In this document: positions 44,302 through 54,000 of the stretch, in pieces
Position numbering within the stretch: the stretch's first letter is position 1
How the letters are laid out: every line of letters begins with the position of its first letter
Position numbers and translations under genes: made by a program
From: an uncultured Burkholderiales bacterium
Lineage (GTDB): Bacteria; Pseudomonadota; Gammaproteobacteria; Burkholderiales; Burkholderiaceae_C
NCBI GenBank assembly: GCA_903844385.1
Contig: CAIMTJ010000018.1
Coordinates: forward strand, 1-64,000
Length of the DNA: 64,000 nucleotides
Direction of reading: 5' to 3'
Notes under the pieces: generated by a model
Databases searched by the model: none
Seen by the model: the letters and a program-made list of their open reading frames with translations, nothing else
What the model was told of the DNA's origin: nothing

Positions 44302-46413
44302 TCAATCCAGCGTTTTTGCAGTCGTTGGGGCCGCTGTGTGGGTCAATGACTTGATGGAGCCGGGCACAATCGTCGCCTCAAACTCTTGCATCATTTTGAG
44401 CACAAACGGGTCCCCCAAAATTTTGGCCTCAGCCACCAGTTGTTTCTCGTAAGCCATTTGGGCCAAGCGCATGGCTGGCGAGTCACTCACCGCCCCCATC
44501 TCCAAGCGCAACTCCACGCTCAAGCCCAAACTCGTGAGCGCCAGTCTCAAACGCTCTTTGGCGTTGGGACTGCTCAAGGTCTCACTCTCAATCCTCAGCA
44601 AAATACTCTGCTCGTCTTTGGCCACCAGTTGGGACTGGAGGGCCAATTCGCGCGACAAGGACTGTACCAAGTCGGCATCCATCAATTGTTGCACGGTTTG
44701 CATCCAAACGTCGCCCATCGGGGTCGGTTTGAGGTGAGTCTTGAAGCGCTCAAGGCTTGAACTGGTGGTTTTATCGGCGTTTTGAGGGGCCACGCGAACC
44801 GCCACAGCCACCAAGCTTTCGCCCTTGGCAGCAGGCTCTGGGAGGAGCCGCGAGTTGAGCGTGGAATCGTTTTGAGCGGGCTTGAGCGCAGGGCTTGAAG
44901 CAGGCGTGAGAGAGGGGCCTGGTCGAGCCAATCCATGGGGGTAGCCCATGTCCCTCACCGGTAAATCCCGTCCCGAGTGCGACAAGCCTGGCGCTCGCGC
45001 CACAGGGCTTGGTTGCGAATGGACAGGCGTGTCTGAACCACTGGCCAGCAGTGAGCCATGGGGAGCATGTGAGTCATGCGAGTCATGCGAGGCGGACTCA
45101 CCGAAGTGAGGTGTGGCTGACTCTAGGCCAGGTGTGCGCTCAGCGTCCTCAGCGTCCTCAGTTGCATCATTTGACTCAGGAGTCGAAGGGGATGTAGTGA
45201 GGGTGGTGAGGGGGGTGAGGGGGGTGGGGGGGGTGGGATTTAGGCCGGCAAATTCAAGAGTTTTTTTTTCAGCCACATCCTCATCCGACACCGAAGGGCT
45301 GGAGGACTTGAAGGCGAGCAAGCGCAAGAGCACCATCGTGAGCCCAGAGTACTCGTCGGGAGCCAATCCGATCTCAGCGCGACCTTTGATGCAAATGCTG
45401 TAGAGCAACTGGGTTTCATCTTTGGGCAGGGCCTTGGCCAACTCACGGGTTCGGTGCTCGTCTTGATCAGACAAAGCATCGGGGTCGTCGTCTTGAAGGC
45501 CCGCCTGTGGGAGAGCACTTGAGAACTGCATCACCGCCATGCGTTGTAAAACATAGGCCATGTCCTCCAAGGCTTGGGAGGCACTCAAGCCCTGGGACTG
45601 CAGCTGCCTGGCCAAAGCAATGACGGCGGGGCCATTGGATGCACCCAAGGCCGCGATCAAGGCAAAGACATGTTCTCGGTCCACCGATCCCAGCATTTGT
45701 CTCACCTCGGCAGCACGAACCGCACCGGCACCATAGGCGATGGATTGATCGGTGAGGGACAAGGCGTCGCGCATCGAACCTCTGGCGGCACGGGCAATCC
45801 AGTGCAGCGCTTGGGGCTCACAAACCAGGCCCTCGCTTTGCAAAACCTCACTCAAGTGATCTCGAATGGTTTGAGCGGCCATGGGTCTCAAATTGAACTG
45901 CAAACAGCGCGAGAGCACCGTGACGGGCACTTTTTGCGGGTCGGTGGTGGCCAAGACAAATTTCAAATACTCGGGGGGCTCCTCCAAAGTCTTGAGCATC
46001 GCATTGAAAGCGGGGCCCGTGAGCATGTGCACCTCATCGATCATGAACACCTTAAAGCGACCTTGAACTGGCTTGTAGACCGCTTGCTCCAAGAGTTGTT
46101 GCACCTCGTCGACGCCTCGATTGGAAGCGGCATCGAGCTCGGTGTAATCGACAAAGCGCCCGGCATCAATGGCCAAACACATTTCACACGTCCCACAGGG
46201 TGCAGGCGTGATGCCTTTTTCGCAATTGAGCGATTTGGCCAAAATTCTGGATACTGTTGTCTTGCCCACTCCGCGCGTGCCGGTAAAAAGATAGGCGTGG
46301 TGCAGCCGTTGCGTCTCCAGCGCATTGGAGAGCGCTTGCACCACATGCGACTGACCGACCAATTGGGCAAAGGTCTTGGGGCGGTACTTTCTGGCTAAAA
46401 CAAGGTAGGACAT
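44302..46413 (-). CDS. dnaX: DNA polymerase III subunits gamma/tau
   Basis: MSYLVLARKYRPKTFAQLVGQSHVVQALSNAL; Walker A GTRGVGKTT; A9 tract at codons 382-385. Confidence 0.97.
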   Translation of the reverse strand: MSYLVLARKYRPKTFAQLVGQSHVVQALSNALETQRLHHAYLFTGTRGVGKTTVSRILAKSLNCEKGITPAPCGTCEMCLAIDAGRFVDYTELDAASNRGVDEVQQLLEQAVYKPVQGRFKVFMIDEVHMLTGPAFNAMLKTLEEPPEYLKFVLATTDPQKVPVTVLSRCLQFNLRPMAAQTIRDHLSEVLQSEGLVCEPQALHWIARAARGSMRDALSLTDQSIAYGAGAVRAAEVRQMLGSVDREHVFALIAALGASNGPAVIALARQLQSQGLSASQALEDMAYVLQRMAVMQFSSALPQAGLQDDDPDALSDQDEHRTRELAKALPKDETQLLYSICIKGRAEIGLAPDEYSGLTMVLLRLLAFKSSSPSVSDEDVAEKKTLEFAGLNPTPPTPLTPLTTLTTSPSTPESNDATEDAEDAERTPGLESATPHFGESASHDSHDSHAPHGSLLASGSDTPVHSQPSPVARAPGLSHSGRDLPVRDMGYPHGLARPGPSLTPASSPALKPAQNDSTLNSRLLPEPAAKGESLVAVAVRVAPQNADKTTSSSLERFKTHLKPTPMGDVWMQTVQQLMDADLVQSLSRELALQSQLVAKDEQSILLRIESETLSSPNAKERLRLALTSLGLSVELRLEMGAVSDSPAMRLAQMAYEKQLVAEAKILGDPFVLKMMQEFEATIVPGSIKSLTHTAAPTTAKTLD
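45210..45237 (+). repeat. G-quadruplex-forming motif (GGGGGG TGA GGGGGG T GGGGGGGG T GGG) inside dnaX, on the template strand
   Basis: Four G-tracts with loops of 3, 1 and 1 nt. Confidence 0.85.
45261..45269 (-). other. dnaX: A9 slippery tract in dnaX (candidate transcriptional slippage / -1 frameshift site)
   Basis: Coding strand GCT GAA AAA AAA ACT CTT GAA; +1 nt gives AAC TCT TGA stop; -1 nt gives CTC TTG AAT TTG CCG GCC TAA stop. Confidence 0.7.
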
Positions 46414-46446
46414 GTTGATATTCTAAGGGCTTTGAACCCGAGCAAT

Positions 46447-46477
46447 TTGAAGACAATCCCCAAACTGGCCTTACAAT
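46447..46477 (+). promoter_or_regulatory. Possible promoter of SRP RNA (TTGAAG-19-TACAAT)
   Basis: -10-like TACAAT 3-4 nt upstream of the RNA 5' arm; weak, long spacer. Confidence 0.35.
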
Positions 46478-46480
46478 CAT

Positions 46481-46582
46481 GAGTGACGGGCCTTCCCGCA
46501 TGGTGAAGCGGCCAACCGGGTCAGGTGGGGAACCAAGCAGCCCTAACTGTGGAGCCAGTGCCGGGGTCAAGGCTCGTCACTC
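46481..46582 (+). ncRNA. ffs: Bacterial small signal recognition particle RNA (4.5S RNA)
   Basis: Terminal arms GAGTGACGGGCCTT / AAGGCTCGTCACTC pair; SRP core GGGTCAGGTGGGGAACCAAGCAGCCC with GGAA tetraloop; adjacent to dnaX-ybaB-recR; T-rich 3' flank. Confidence 0.95.
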
Positions 46583-46603
46583 TTATTTTTGGGAGCTCTT
46601 GCC

Positions 46604-46969
46604 ATGAAGATCAAATCCATCGCACTCATTTTTCTCACGACTTGCATTGCCATGATCAGTTTGGGGGCCCTGGCACAAGATCGGCGCTTTGGCCGTGACG
46701 AGTTTGAACGACGCCCACACCCCGATGCACACTACCATCCCTCCATGGGCTGGCTGGTTCCCGCCCTCATCGGTGGCGCCTTGATTTACGAGGCGACACA
46801 AGCTGCCAACCCGCCTGCCGTGGTCGTTCAACCCGCCCCCCAACCCGCCAACCAGTACTACCCCGTCCAACCCAACCAAGTTCAAACCCCGCCAGTGGGC
46901 TACCACTGGGAGCAAATCGCTGACGCGAACTGCAATTGTCAGCGCGTGGTCTTGGTGCAAAACCGCTGA
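46604..46969 (+). CDS. Small secreted hypothetical protein
   Basis: Signal peptide MKIKSIALIFLTTCIAMISLGALAQ; PQP/N-rich linker; C-terminal CNCQ. Confidence 0.7.
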   Translation: MKIKSIALIFLTTCIAMISLGALAQDRRFGRDEFERRPHPDAHYHPSMGWLVPALIGGALIYEATQAANPPAVVVQPAPQPANQYYPVQPNQVQTPPVGYHWEQIADANCNCQRVVLVQNR

Positions 46970-47026
46970 GCTGAGTCTCTTTGATCGCGGCTCATCGAGC
47001 TGCATCCCCCTCTTTGTGATTTCTCA

Positions 47027-47410
47027 ATGACCATGAAAAACTCAACCCACCTCGTATTGAAAAATGCTGTTTTTTTGAGCACCTTGTTGTTATCAGGCTG
47101 CTTCTTGATCTCATGCGGCAGCCAAGACGCCAGCAGCGATGCGTCAAGCAGCATTAAAGACCCTTTCAAGGAAGCTTTGGAAGCACAAAACTCAACGCCC
47201 TCCGCTGACAGCTCTATGAGTGCGGGCAGCTCAGGCAACACCAGCACGGTGGTGTCACCCAACGGGTTCGCAGCCGGCAGTGGCACGGCCAAAGGCAATT
47301 TGCAGCCAAGTAATCCTCCCCCCAACAACAGCAACGCCATCACCCCCACGCCGGGACAAGACCCTTTTAAAGCGTACTTGGACGCCCACCCTCCTAAGCC
47401 CAATCACTGA
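47027..47410 (+). CDS. Putative lipoprotein, unknown function
   Basis: Lipobox-like LLLSGC followed by Ser/Asn-rich sequence. Confidence 0.6.
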   Translation: MTMKNSTHLVLKNAVFLSTLLLSGCFLISCGSQDASSDASSSIKDPFKEALEAQNSTPSADSSMSAGSSGNTSTVVSPNGFAAGSGTAKGNLQPSNPPPNNSNAITPTPGQDPFKAYLDAHPPKPNH

Positions 47411-47508
47411 AAGGCACAGCGTCGAGAAGGCGGCTCACCCCCCCTTTGAGCCACTCACCCATCTCTGGGGCAGCCAGCAGCCAAGACTCATGCCCCACGC
47501 CCCGTCAG

Positions 47509-48168
47509 TCAGGGCGTGGCTTCTTGGAGCGCTTCTTGCATGGCTTGCACCAAGGTGCTCGCTGCTTGGGCGCCAGAGACTCCTAAAGAAGCGTTGAAGA
47601 TATAAAAGGGAACGCCATTGATCCCCAAGTCTCTGGCCGATTGGTCCTTGGCTTGAATCGCCCCCAATGCGTCCTCACGGCTGAGGGCATTTTGAATTTG
47701 ATCAGCGCTTAAACCACATGCCCTGGCAATGGCACTCAAAGTCTCACGCTGGCTTAAATCCTGTCCTTGCAAAAAGTAAGCGCCAAAGAGCGCTTCAACC
47801 AACAGGGCTTGGGCCAGCGGGTCACTGGCTTGGGCGACCAAACTGTGAGCGAGCAAGGTGTTGGGCTGATGGGCGATCAAGTCAAACCTGAAGTCAATGC
47901 CCACCTCTTTGCCCACAGCGCTCACCCGATCGTAAACACCCTGGGCACGGTCGCCAAACTTCTGAGCCAAATACGCCTCTCGGCTCACCCCCCCCGCAGG
48001 CAAATCAGGGTTGAGCTGAAAGGGGTTCCACCTCACCAAGGGAGTGGGCGCATCGGGGTGCTGCTGGTGGTACAAGCTCAGGGCCTCTTCCAAGCGTCTT
48101 TTGCCAATAAAGCACCATGGACACACCATGTCCGAGACCACGTCGATCACCAAATTGTTGTCTGTCAT
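47509..48168 (-). CDS. DsbA family (FrnE-like) oxidoreductase
   Basis: VIDVVSDMVCPWCFIGKRRLEEAL; GINGVPFYIFN. Confidence 0.92.
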   Translation of the reverse strand: MTDNNLVIDVVSDMVCPWCFIGKRRLEEALSLYHQQHPDAPTPLVRWNPFQLNPDLPAGGVSREAYLAQKFGDRAQGVYDRVSAVGKEVGIDFRFDLIAHQPNTLLAHSLVAQASDPLAQALLVEALFGAYFLQGQDLSQRETLSAIARACGLSADQIQNALSREDALGAIQAKDQSARDLGINGVPFYIFNASLGVSGAQAASTLVQAMQEALQEATP

Positions 48169-48332
48169 GCTGAGCACTCCTGCTTGGATGAGTCCCGAGT
48201 CTCATCACCGACCTCATTTAACCATGCTTGCAGTACTTTTTTTAACGCCAGGGTCCAGGAGCTGCGATATATTTCTGTCAAAATAGCGTCATCAATCGAT
48301 TCACATAGCTCTGCAGCACTAAGGATTTCACC

Positions 48333-48668
48333 ATGGCCAATGAACTCATCAAACATGTCACCGACGCCACCTTTGAGAACGACGTCTTGCACGCCGCTCA
48401 ACCCGTCTTGGTCGACTACTGGGCCGAGTGGTGTGGTCCTTGCAAAATGATCGCCCCGATTTTGGATGACGTGGCCAGTGGCTACGAAGGCAAGTTGCAA
48501 ATTGCCAAAATGAATGTGGACGAAAACCGCGACATTCCCTCCAAATTCGGCATTCGTGGAATCCCCACACTCATGATTTTTAAAAATGGTGAGCTCGCCG
48601 CCACCAAAGTGGGCGCTTTGAGCAAAGCCCAATTGACCGCTTTCATTGACGAGCAGTTGGCGCATTGA
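48333..48668 (+). CDS. trxA: Thioredoxin
   Basis: [22 protein letters not shown] … [16 protein letters not shown]. Confidence 0.98.
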   Translation: MANELIKHVTDATFENDVLHAAQPVLVDYWAEWCGPCKMIAPILDDVASGYEGKLQIAKMNVDENRDIPSKFGIRGIPTLMIFKNGELAATKVGALSKAQLTAFIDEQLAH

Positions 48669-48826
48669 TGCGCGCGTGTTGAGCCTTTTAGTCCGGCTGG
48701 ATGCGGCCCCCACCACCTGGGTGGCGGATGATGACCCAAGTCCTTGCCTTGGCCAAAGGGGGCCCCCTCGGTGTGGTTTAAAAGCTCACTTTAGAGCCCC
48801 CTGGGATTCTTTGCGGCGATAAATTC

Positions 48827-48855
48827 TTCACAACCGCCTGTTTTCCTGACATAAT
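48827..48855 (+). promoter_or_regulatory. Candidate sigma-70 promoter for rho (TTCACA-17-CATAAT)
   Basis: Spacing of 17 bp; about 130 bp upstream of the rho ATG. Confidence 0.45.
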
Positions 48856-48984
48856 CGGCTACGTCAATGGTGAACATGCCTGCCATTTGACGCATTCAGC
48901 GGTCTAGGGCGTTCTGCCCATTTCTCTCGTTTTTACAGACCTCCCCCAAACCCAATACTGCGAACTCCACCCAGGAGTCTCTCC

Positions 48985-50247
48985 ATGCATCTGAACGAAC
49001 TCAAGGCACTGCACGTGTCTGAAGTGCTCAAACAAGCCGACGCCCTCGAAGTAGAAAACACCGGTCGAATGCGCAAACAAGAGTTGATGTTTGCCATCAT
49101 CAAAAAACGCGCCAGAGCGGGCGAACAAGTCTTTGCCGACGGGGTGCTCGAAATTTTGCCCGATGGCTTTGGCTTCCTCAGAAGCCCAGACACGAGCTTT
49201 ACGGCCAGCACCGACGACATCTACATCAGCCCATCCCAAGTGCGACGATTTAATTTGCACACGGGCGACATGATCGAAGGCGAAGTGCGCATCCCCAAGG
49301 ACGGCGAGCGTTATTTTGCGCTCACCAAGCTTGACAAGGTCAACGGTGACTTGCCAGAGAACAACAAACACAAGATCATGTTTGAGAACTTGACGCCGCT
49401 CTTTCCCATTGAGCAAATGCGTCTCGAGCAAGATATCAAAACCGAAGAAAACATCACTGGGCGCATGATCGATATCATTGCCCCCATTGGCAAAGGACAA
49501 CGCGCCCTCCTTGTGGCCCCACCCAAAAGCGGCAAGACCGTGATGATGCAGCACATTGCTCACGCCATCACGGCCAACTACCCGGACTCGCACATGATGG
49601 TGCTCTTGGTGGACGAGCGTCCCGAAGAGGTGACCGAGATGCAGCGCAGTGTTAAAGGCGAAGTGATTGCCTCCACCTTTGATGAACCCGCTGCGCGGCA
49701 CGTGCACGTGGCCGAGATGGTGATCGAGCGCGCCAAGCGATTGACCGAACTCAAAAAAGACGTGGTGATTTTGCTCGACTCCATCACCCGTTTGGCACGC
49801 GCTTACAACAACGTGGTCCCAAGCTCTGGCAAAGTGCTCACCGGCGGTGTCGACGCCAACGCTTTGCAGCGACCCAAGCGGTTTTTTGGCGCTGCGCGAA
49901 AAATCGAAGAAGGCGGCTCGCTCACCATCATCGCCACCGCCTTGATCGACACCGGTTCGCGCATGGATGAGGTGATTTTTGAAGAGTTCAAGGGCACGGG
50001 CAACTGCGAGATTCACCTCGATCGCCGCCTCTACGAAAAACGTGTCTTCCCAGCCATCCAACTCAACCGCAGCGGCACGCGCCGAGAAGAACTCCTCTTG
50101 GCGCCAGAAATTCTGCAAAAAACTCGAATTTTGCGTCAATTCATTTACAACATGGATGAAGTTGAATCCATGGAATTGCTCTTAAAGAACATGAAGGCCA
50201 CCAAAACCAATGTGGACTTCTTTGACTTGATGCGCCGCGGCGGCTAA
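48985..50247 (+). CDS. rho: Transcription termination factor Rho
   Basis: 420 aa; [62 protein letters not shown]. Confidence 0.99.
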   Translation: MHLNELKALHVSEVLKQADALEVENTGRMRKQELMFAIIKKRARAGEQVFADGVLEILPDGFGFLRSPDTSFTASTDDIYISPSQVRRFNLHTGDMIEGEVRIPKDGERYFALTKLDKVNGDLPENNKHKIMFENLTPLFPIEQMRLEQDIKTEENITGRMIDIIAPIGKGQRALLVAPPKSGKTVMMQHIAHAITANYPDSHMMVLLVDERPEEVTEMQRSVKGEVIASTFDEPAARHVHVAEMVIERAKRLTELKKDVVILLDSITRLARAYNNVVPSSGKVLTGGVDANALQRPKRFFGAARKIEEGGSLTIIATALIDTGSRMDEVIFEEFKGTGNCEIHLDRRLYEKRVFPAIQLNRSGTRREELLLAPEILQKTRILRQFIYNMDEVESMELLLKNMKATKTNVDFFDLMRRGG

Positions 50248-50403
50248 GGACTCAGGGCGACCCAGCGCCGCACAAATGCGACAAAGCCGCAAGTTTTTCG
50301 CCAAAAACCTCTTAAAATCGATATAATTGATGGCTTTGCACGGAAAGTGCGCCGGATTGGCTGGCGTGGCTCCCGACAGGACCGACATTGAAGGACATTC
50401 CCC

Positions 50404-50661
50404 ATGAAAGAAGGCATTCACCCCAATTACAGAGACATCTGTTTTGTTGACCTCTCCAACGGCTTTAAATTTGTGACGCGCTCATGCGCCAATACCAAAG
50501 AGATGATCAAAATGGATGATGGTCGCGAGTTGCCCCTTTACAAATTGGACACCTCCAGTGAATCCCACCCCTTTTACACGGGTACACAAAAATCTGTGGA
50601 CAACATGGGCGGACGCGTCGAGAGATTCCGCAACAAATACGGTAAAACGGCTGCCAAGTAA
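50404..50661 (+). CDS. rpmE2: 50S ribosomal protein L31 type B
   Basis: MKEGIHPNYRDICFVD…SHPFYTGTQKSVDNMGGRVERFRNKYG; no Cys zinc motif (type B). Confidence 0.96.
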   Translation: MKEGIHPNYRDICFVDLSNGFKFVTRSCANTKEMIKMDDGRELPLYKLDTSSESHPFYTGTQKSVDNMGGRVERFRNKYGKTAAK

Positions 50662-50723
50662 ATTTGCATCGTTTGAACCTGTGCTCGGTGCGGGCTGCCT
50701 AAGCCCACACCCCGTCACCTCTG

Positions 50724-50761
50724 AAGGCAGCCCGATCAAACGCGCTGCCTTTATTTTTTTC
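50724..50761 (+). terminator. Rho-independent terminator after rpmE2
   Basis: AAGGCAGC … GCTGCCTT stem followed by TTATTTTTTT. Confidence 0.8.
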
Positions 50762-50833
50762 TAGTCAAGCCTTCGATACCCGCGCTCAACGCCAGACTGT
50801 GGCCGACCTCACACCCTAGACTTCCCCATTGAC

Positions 50834-52612
50834 GTGAACCCACCCTCCCCCGCCATCGTCACCCAAGAAAGTGTTCGCCCACTGCCCAGGCTGGCGGTGG
50901 CCATTTTTTGTTTGGCCTATGTGTTGCCCGGGTTTTGGTTTCGTGAATCTTGGAAGTCTGTTGACCTCACGAGCCTTGGGTTCATGCTGTCTTTGGCGCA
51001 AGGCCACAGCGATTGGTGGCACCCGAGCTTCATGGGACAAAGCCCAGAGCTCGCAGCCTTGCTGCCTTATTGGATGGGGGCCATTTTTATTCGGTTGTTT
51101 TCAGGTCTCTTGGACCCCGCCCATGCCGCCCGAATTCCCTTTTTGGCTTTGATCGTGGGTGCTTTGTGCGCCCACTGGTATGCGTCCTTTTACTTTGCCA
51201 AAGGCCGTCGCGCCCAGCCCGTGGCCTTTGCTTTTGGTGGACAAGCCAATGAGCAAGACTATGCCAAAGCCATCGCCGATGCGGCTCTTTTGGCGCTCTT
51301 GGCGACCTTGGGGCTGGCACAACCCACCCATGAAGCCACACCCATGCTCGCGCAGTGGTGCTTTGTGAGCCTTGCGTTTTACGCGGTGGCGGTCTTGCCG
51401 TTTCAACCTCGCCAGGGCATGTTGTCGTGGGGCATGGCGCTTTTGGGTCTGAGTTTTTCAGGCGCACCCACCTTGGCGCTGTTGATGGGGCTTGGAGCCG
51501 GACTATTGATGGCCGGGGACACGGCCTTGGACAAACCCAGAACTTCGGCCTGGCAGTATGCAGGGGTGGCGGTGAGCGTGGCACTGGTTTGTCCCCATGA
51601 CTTGTTCCAGTGGCGACTGAGCCTACCGCCGTCTGAGTGGGCTCAGTGGCATGGACTCCTGCGCTTGGGGCTGTGGTTCACCTGGCCAACCTGGCCGTTG
51701 GCCTTGTGGACGCTGTGGCGTTGGCGGGAGCATTGGCTGGCCTTGCATTGGAGCCGCCATGTCGTTTTACCCTTCTTTTTCACCGCTATTTTTGTCCTGG
51801 CCGCCATCATGAGTGTGCCCGCCGAGCGGATTTTGCTCTTGAGCCTTCCAGCCTTGGCCACGTTGGCCGCCTTCGCCTTGCCGACCTTAAAGAGGAGCGT
51901 GAGTGCACTCATTGATTGGTTCACGTTGATTTTCTTCAGCGGCTGCGCCTTCATCATCTGGGTGGTGTGGCTGGCCATGCAAACCGGTTGGCCCACACAA
52001 CCCGCGGCCAACGTCAAACGCCTCTTGCCAGGCTTTGAACCCAGCTTTGGTCTGGTTGCCTTCACATTGGCCTTGGTCGCCACATTCACTTGGATTGCGC
52101 TGGTGCGCTGGCGTGCTGGCAAACACAGAAAAGCGTTGTGGAAGAGCTTGGTGCTCCCAGCCTCAGGAGCTTCCCTTTGCTGGTTGCTGTTGATGAGCCT
52201 GTGGCTGCCGCTCTTGGACTACGCCAGGAGCTATCAGCCCCTGGTCAACCAAGTCACGCAACTGGTCAAGCCCGATCGCTGCGTGCAAGTTCAGGGCTTG
52301 AACTTGGCACAGATCAGTGCCTTTGAACTCCACAGTGACCTCGTGATCAAAACAGCTCAGGAGCAACTCAATGGGCATTGCGAATGGCTTTTGTTGGAGT
52401 CCTTACAAAATAATTCACAAGCCATTGAGGACCAAAGAAAGCTGGGCTGGCATTTGGTCCAGACCCTGCACCGCTCCTACCTCGACAATGAAGACATGGA
52501 TGTCTTCAAGCGAGAAAAACCCGTAGCGACTGAACCCTCAGCGTTGCACGCACCCCTTGAACCCAAATCCACTGGCCCTCATGATGCAAATCATGCACCA
52601 AGTTCGTCATGA
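50834..52612 (+). CDS. Polytopic membrane protein, ArnT/GT39-like putative glycosyltransferase
   Basis: About 12 TM segments; N-terminal layout typical of ArnT-like proteins; GTG start. Confidence 0.6.
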   Translation: MNPPSPAIVTQESVRPLPRLAVAIFCLAYVLPGFWFRESWKSVDLTSLGFMLSLAQGHSDWWHPSFMGQSPELAALLPYWMGAIFIRLFSGLLDPAHAARIPFLALIVGALCAHWYASFYFAKGRRAQPVAFAFGGQANEQDYAKAIADAALLALLATLGLAQPTHEATPMLAQWCFVSLAFYAVAVLPFQPRQGMLSWGMALLGLSFSGAPTLALLMGLGAGLLMAGDTALDKPRTSAWQYAGVAVSVALVCPHDLFQWRLSLPPSEWAQWHGLLRLGLWFTWPTWPLALWTLWRWREHWLALHWSRHVVLPFFFTAIFVLAAIMSVPAERILLLSLPALATLAAFALPTLKRSVSALIDWFTLIFFSGCAFIIWVVWLAMQTGWPTQPAANVKRLLPGFEPSFGLVAFTLALVATFTWIALVRWRAGKHRKALWKSLVLPASGASLCWLLLMSLWLPLLDYARSYQPLVNQVTQLVKPDRCVQVQGLNLAQISAFELHSDLVIKTAQEQLNGHCEWLLLESLQNNSQAIEDQRKLGWHLVQTLHRSYLDNEDMDVFKREKPVATEPSALHAPLEPKSTGPHDANHAPSSS

Positions 52613-54000
52613 GTAAAAAAGAGGAACGTCGCCTCCTCTTCAAGCATGCGAGCACCATCTTGGTGGGGCAACTCGCCGTGATGGCTTTTAGCATCACCGA
52701 CACCTTGGTCGCAGGCCGTTACGACCAACGCGCCTTGGCTGCCTTGTCGGTGGGTTCAGCCGTTTATGTGAGTGTCTTCATCGCCTTGATGGGGGTGTTG
52801 CAGTCTTTGCTTCCCACCTTGGCGGAGATGCACGGTGCGCAAAAACCCCTTGAGGTGGGCCGGCAATTCAGGCAGGGACTCTACCTCCTCATGGGAGCCT
52901 CGGTGCTGGGTGTGACTTTGCTGCTGAGTCCGAGTTTGATTTTGACATGGACCCATGTGCCTGACGGTCTGCGAGGCGACGTGAGCGACTACCTCTCGGT
53001 CTTGGCCATGGGGCTACCGCTGGCACTTTTTTTCCGCATGTTCAGCACCTTGAACCAAAGCCTGGGACGCCCCAAACTGGTGACCTGGGTGCAGCTTGCG
53101 GGGCTGCTGGCCAAAATTCCTTTGTCCATTGCGTTGACCTTTGGCTTGTTGGGCACCGAACCGCTGGGGGTGGTGGGCTGCGCTTGGGCCACCTTTGTGG
53201 TGAACGCCTGGATGGTCTTGCTCGGCTTGTACCTGTTGAAAACCCAAACCTTGTACCACCCTTACCGCATTTGGCAACCCTTGGAAAAGCCCGATCCCCA
53301 GCGACTGTTGGCCTTGTTGCGCATAGGCCTGCCCAATGCGGTATCGGTCACCGTGGAGGTGACGTCCTTCACATTGATGGCCCTCTTTATCGCACGCCAA
53401 GGCACGGTGAATGCCGCTGCGCACCAAATCACGTCCAGCACGGCGGCGCTCTTGTGGATGACCCCCATGTCGTTTGCCATCGCCACGAGTGCCAGGGTGA
53501 GCTTTTGGTTGGGCGCCAAAGACCCCGTCAAGGCGCGAATGGTGATGCAGCAAGGGTTTTTATGCATCTGGTCCACCTCAGCGGTCTTGAGCCTGCTGAT
53601 GCTCACCATGAGCGCGCAAATCGCCCAACTCTTTAGCTCGCACACGGAAGTGGCAAGCACCGCTGCTGGCGTGCTCGTTTGGCTGAGTCTGTATCACTGG
53701 GGAGACGCGACCCAAGTGATGTGTTTCTTTAACTTGCGCAGCTACAAAATCACCGTGCTGCCTGTTTTGATTTATGGTGTGCTGCTTTGGGGGGTTGGGC
53801 TGATGGGGGGCTACCACTTGGCTTACCAGGGTGTGGCCTTGCTCGGCATCGAGGCCATGCCGTCGCCCAAAACTTTTTGGCTCACCTCTAGCGTTGCGGT
53901 GTTGCTGTCATCGGCCACCATGTACACGGTGCTGCAATGGGTGAGTCGTCGCCATGTCCGCTTGATCCAAGAAAACCCATCGAGCCCAATCCAACACTGA
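52609..54000 (+). CDS. MATE family efflux transporter
   Basis: LFKHASTILVGQLAVMAFSITDTLVAGRYDQRALAALSVGSAVYVSVF. Confidence 0.92.
   Translation: MSKKEERRLLFKHASTILVGQLAVMAFSITDTLVAGRYDQRALAALSVGSAVYVSVFIALMGVLQSLLPTLAEMHGAQKPLEVGRQFRQGLYLLMGASVLGVTLLLSPSLILTWTHVPDGLRGDVSDYLSVLAMGLPLALFFRMFSTLNQSLGRPKLVTWVQLAGLLAKIPLSIALTFGLLGTEPLGVVGCAWATFVVNAWMVLLGLYLLKTQTLYHPYRIWQPLEKPDPQRLLALLRIGLPNAVSVTVEVTSFTLMALFIARQGTVNAAAHQITSSTAALLWMTPMSFAIATSARVSFWLGAKDPVKARMVMQQGFLCIWSTSAVLSLLMLTMSAQIAQLFSSHTEVASTAAGVLVWLSLYHWGDATQVMCFFNLRSYKITVLPVLIYGVLLWGVGLMGGYHLAYQGVALLGIEAMPSPKTFWLTSSVAVLLSSATMYTVLQWVSRRHVRLIQENPSSPIQH

Noticed and set aside
48904-50139. 411-aa minus-strand ORF antisense to rho
   Set aside because: Entirely opposite a highly conserved gene; composition typical of antisense frames
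50322-50327. TATAAT considered as rpmE2 promoter -10
   Set aside because: No acceptable -35 at 16-18 bp; left unannotated
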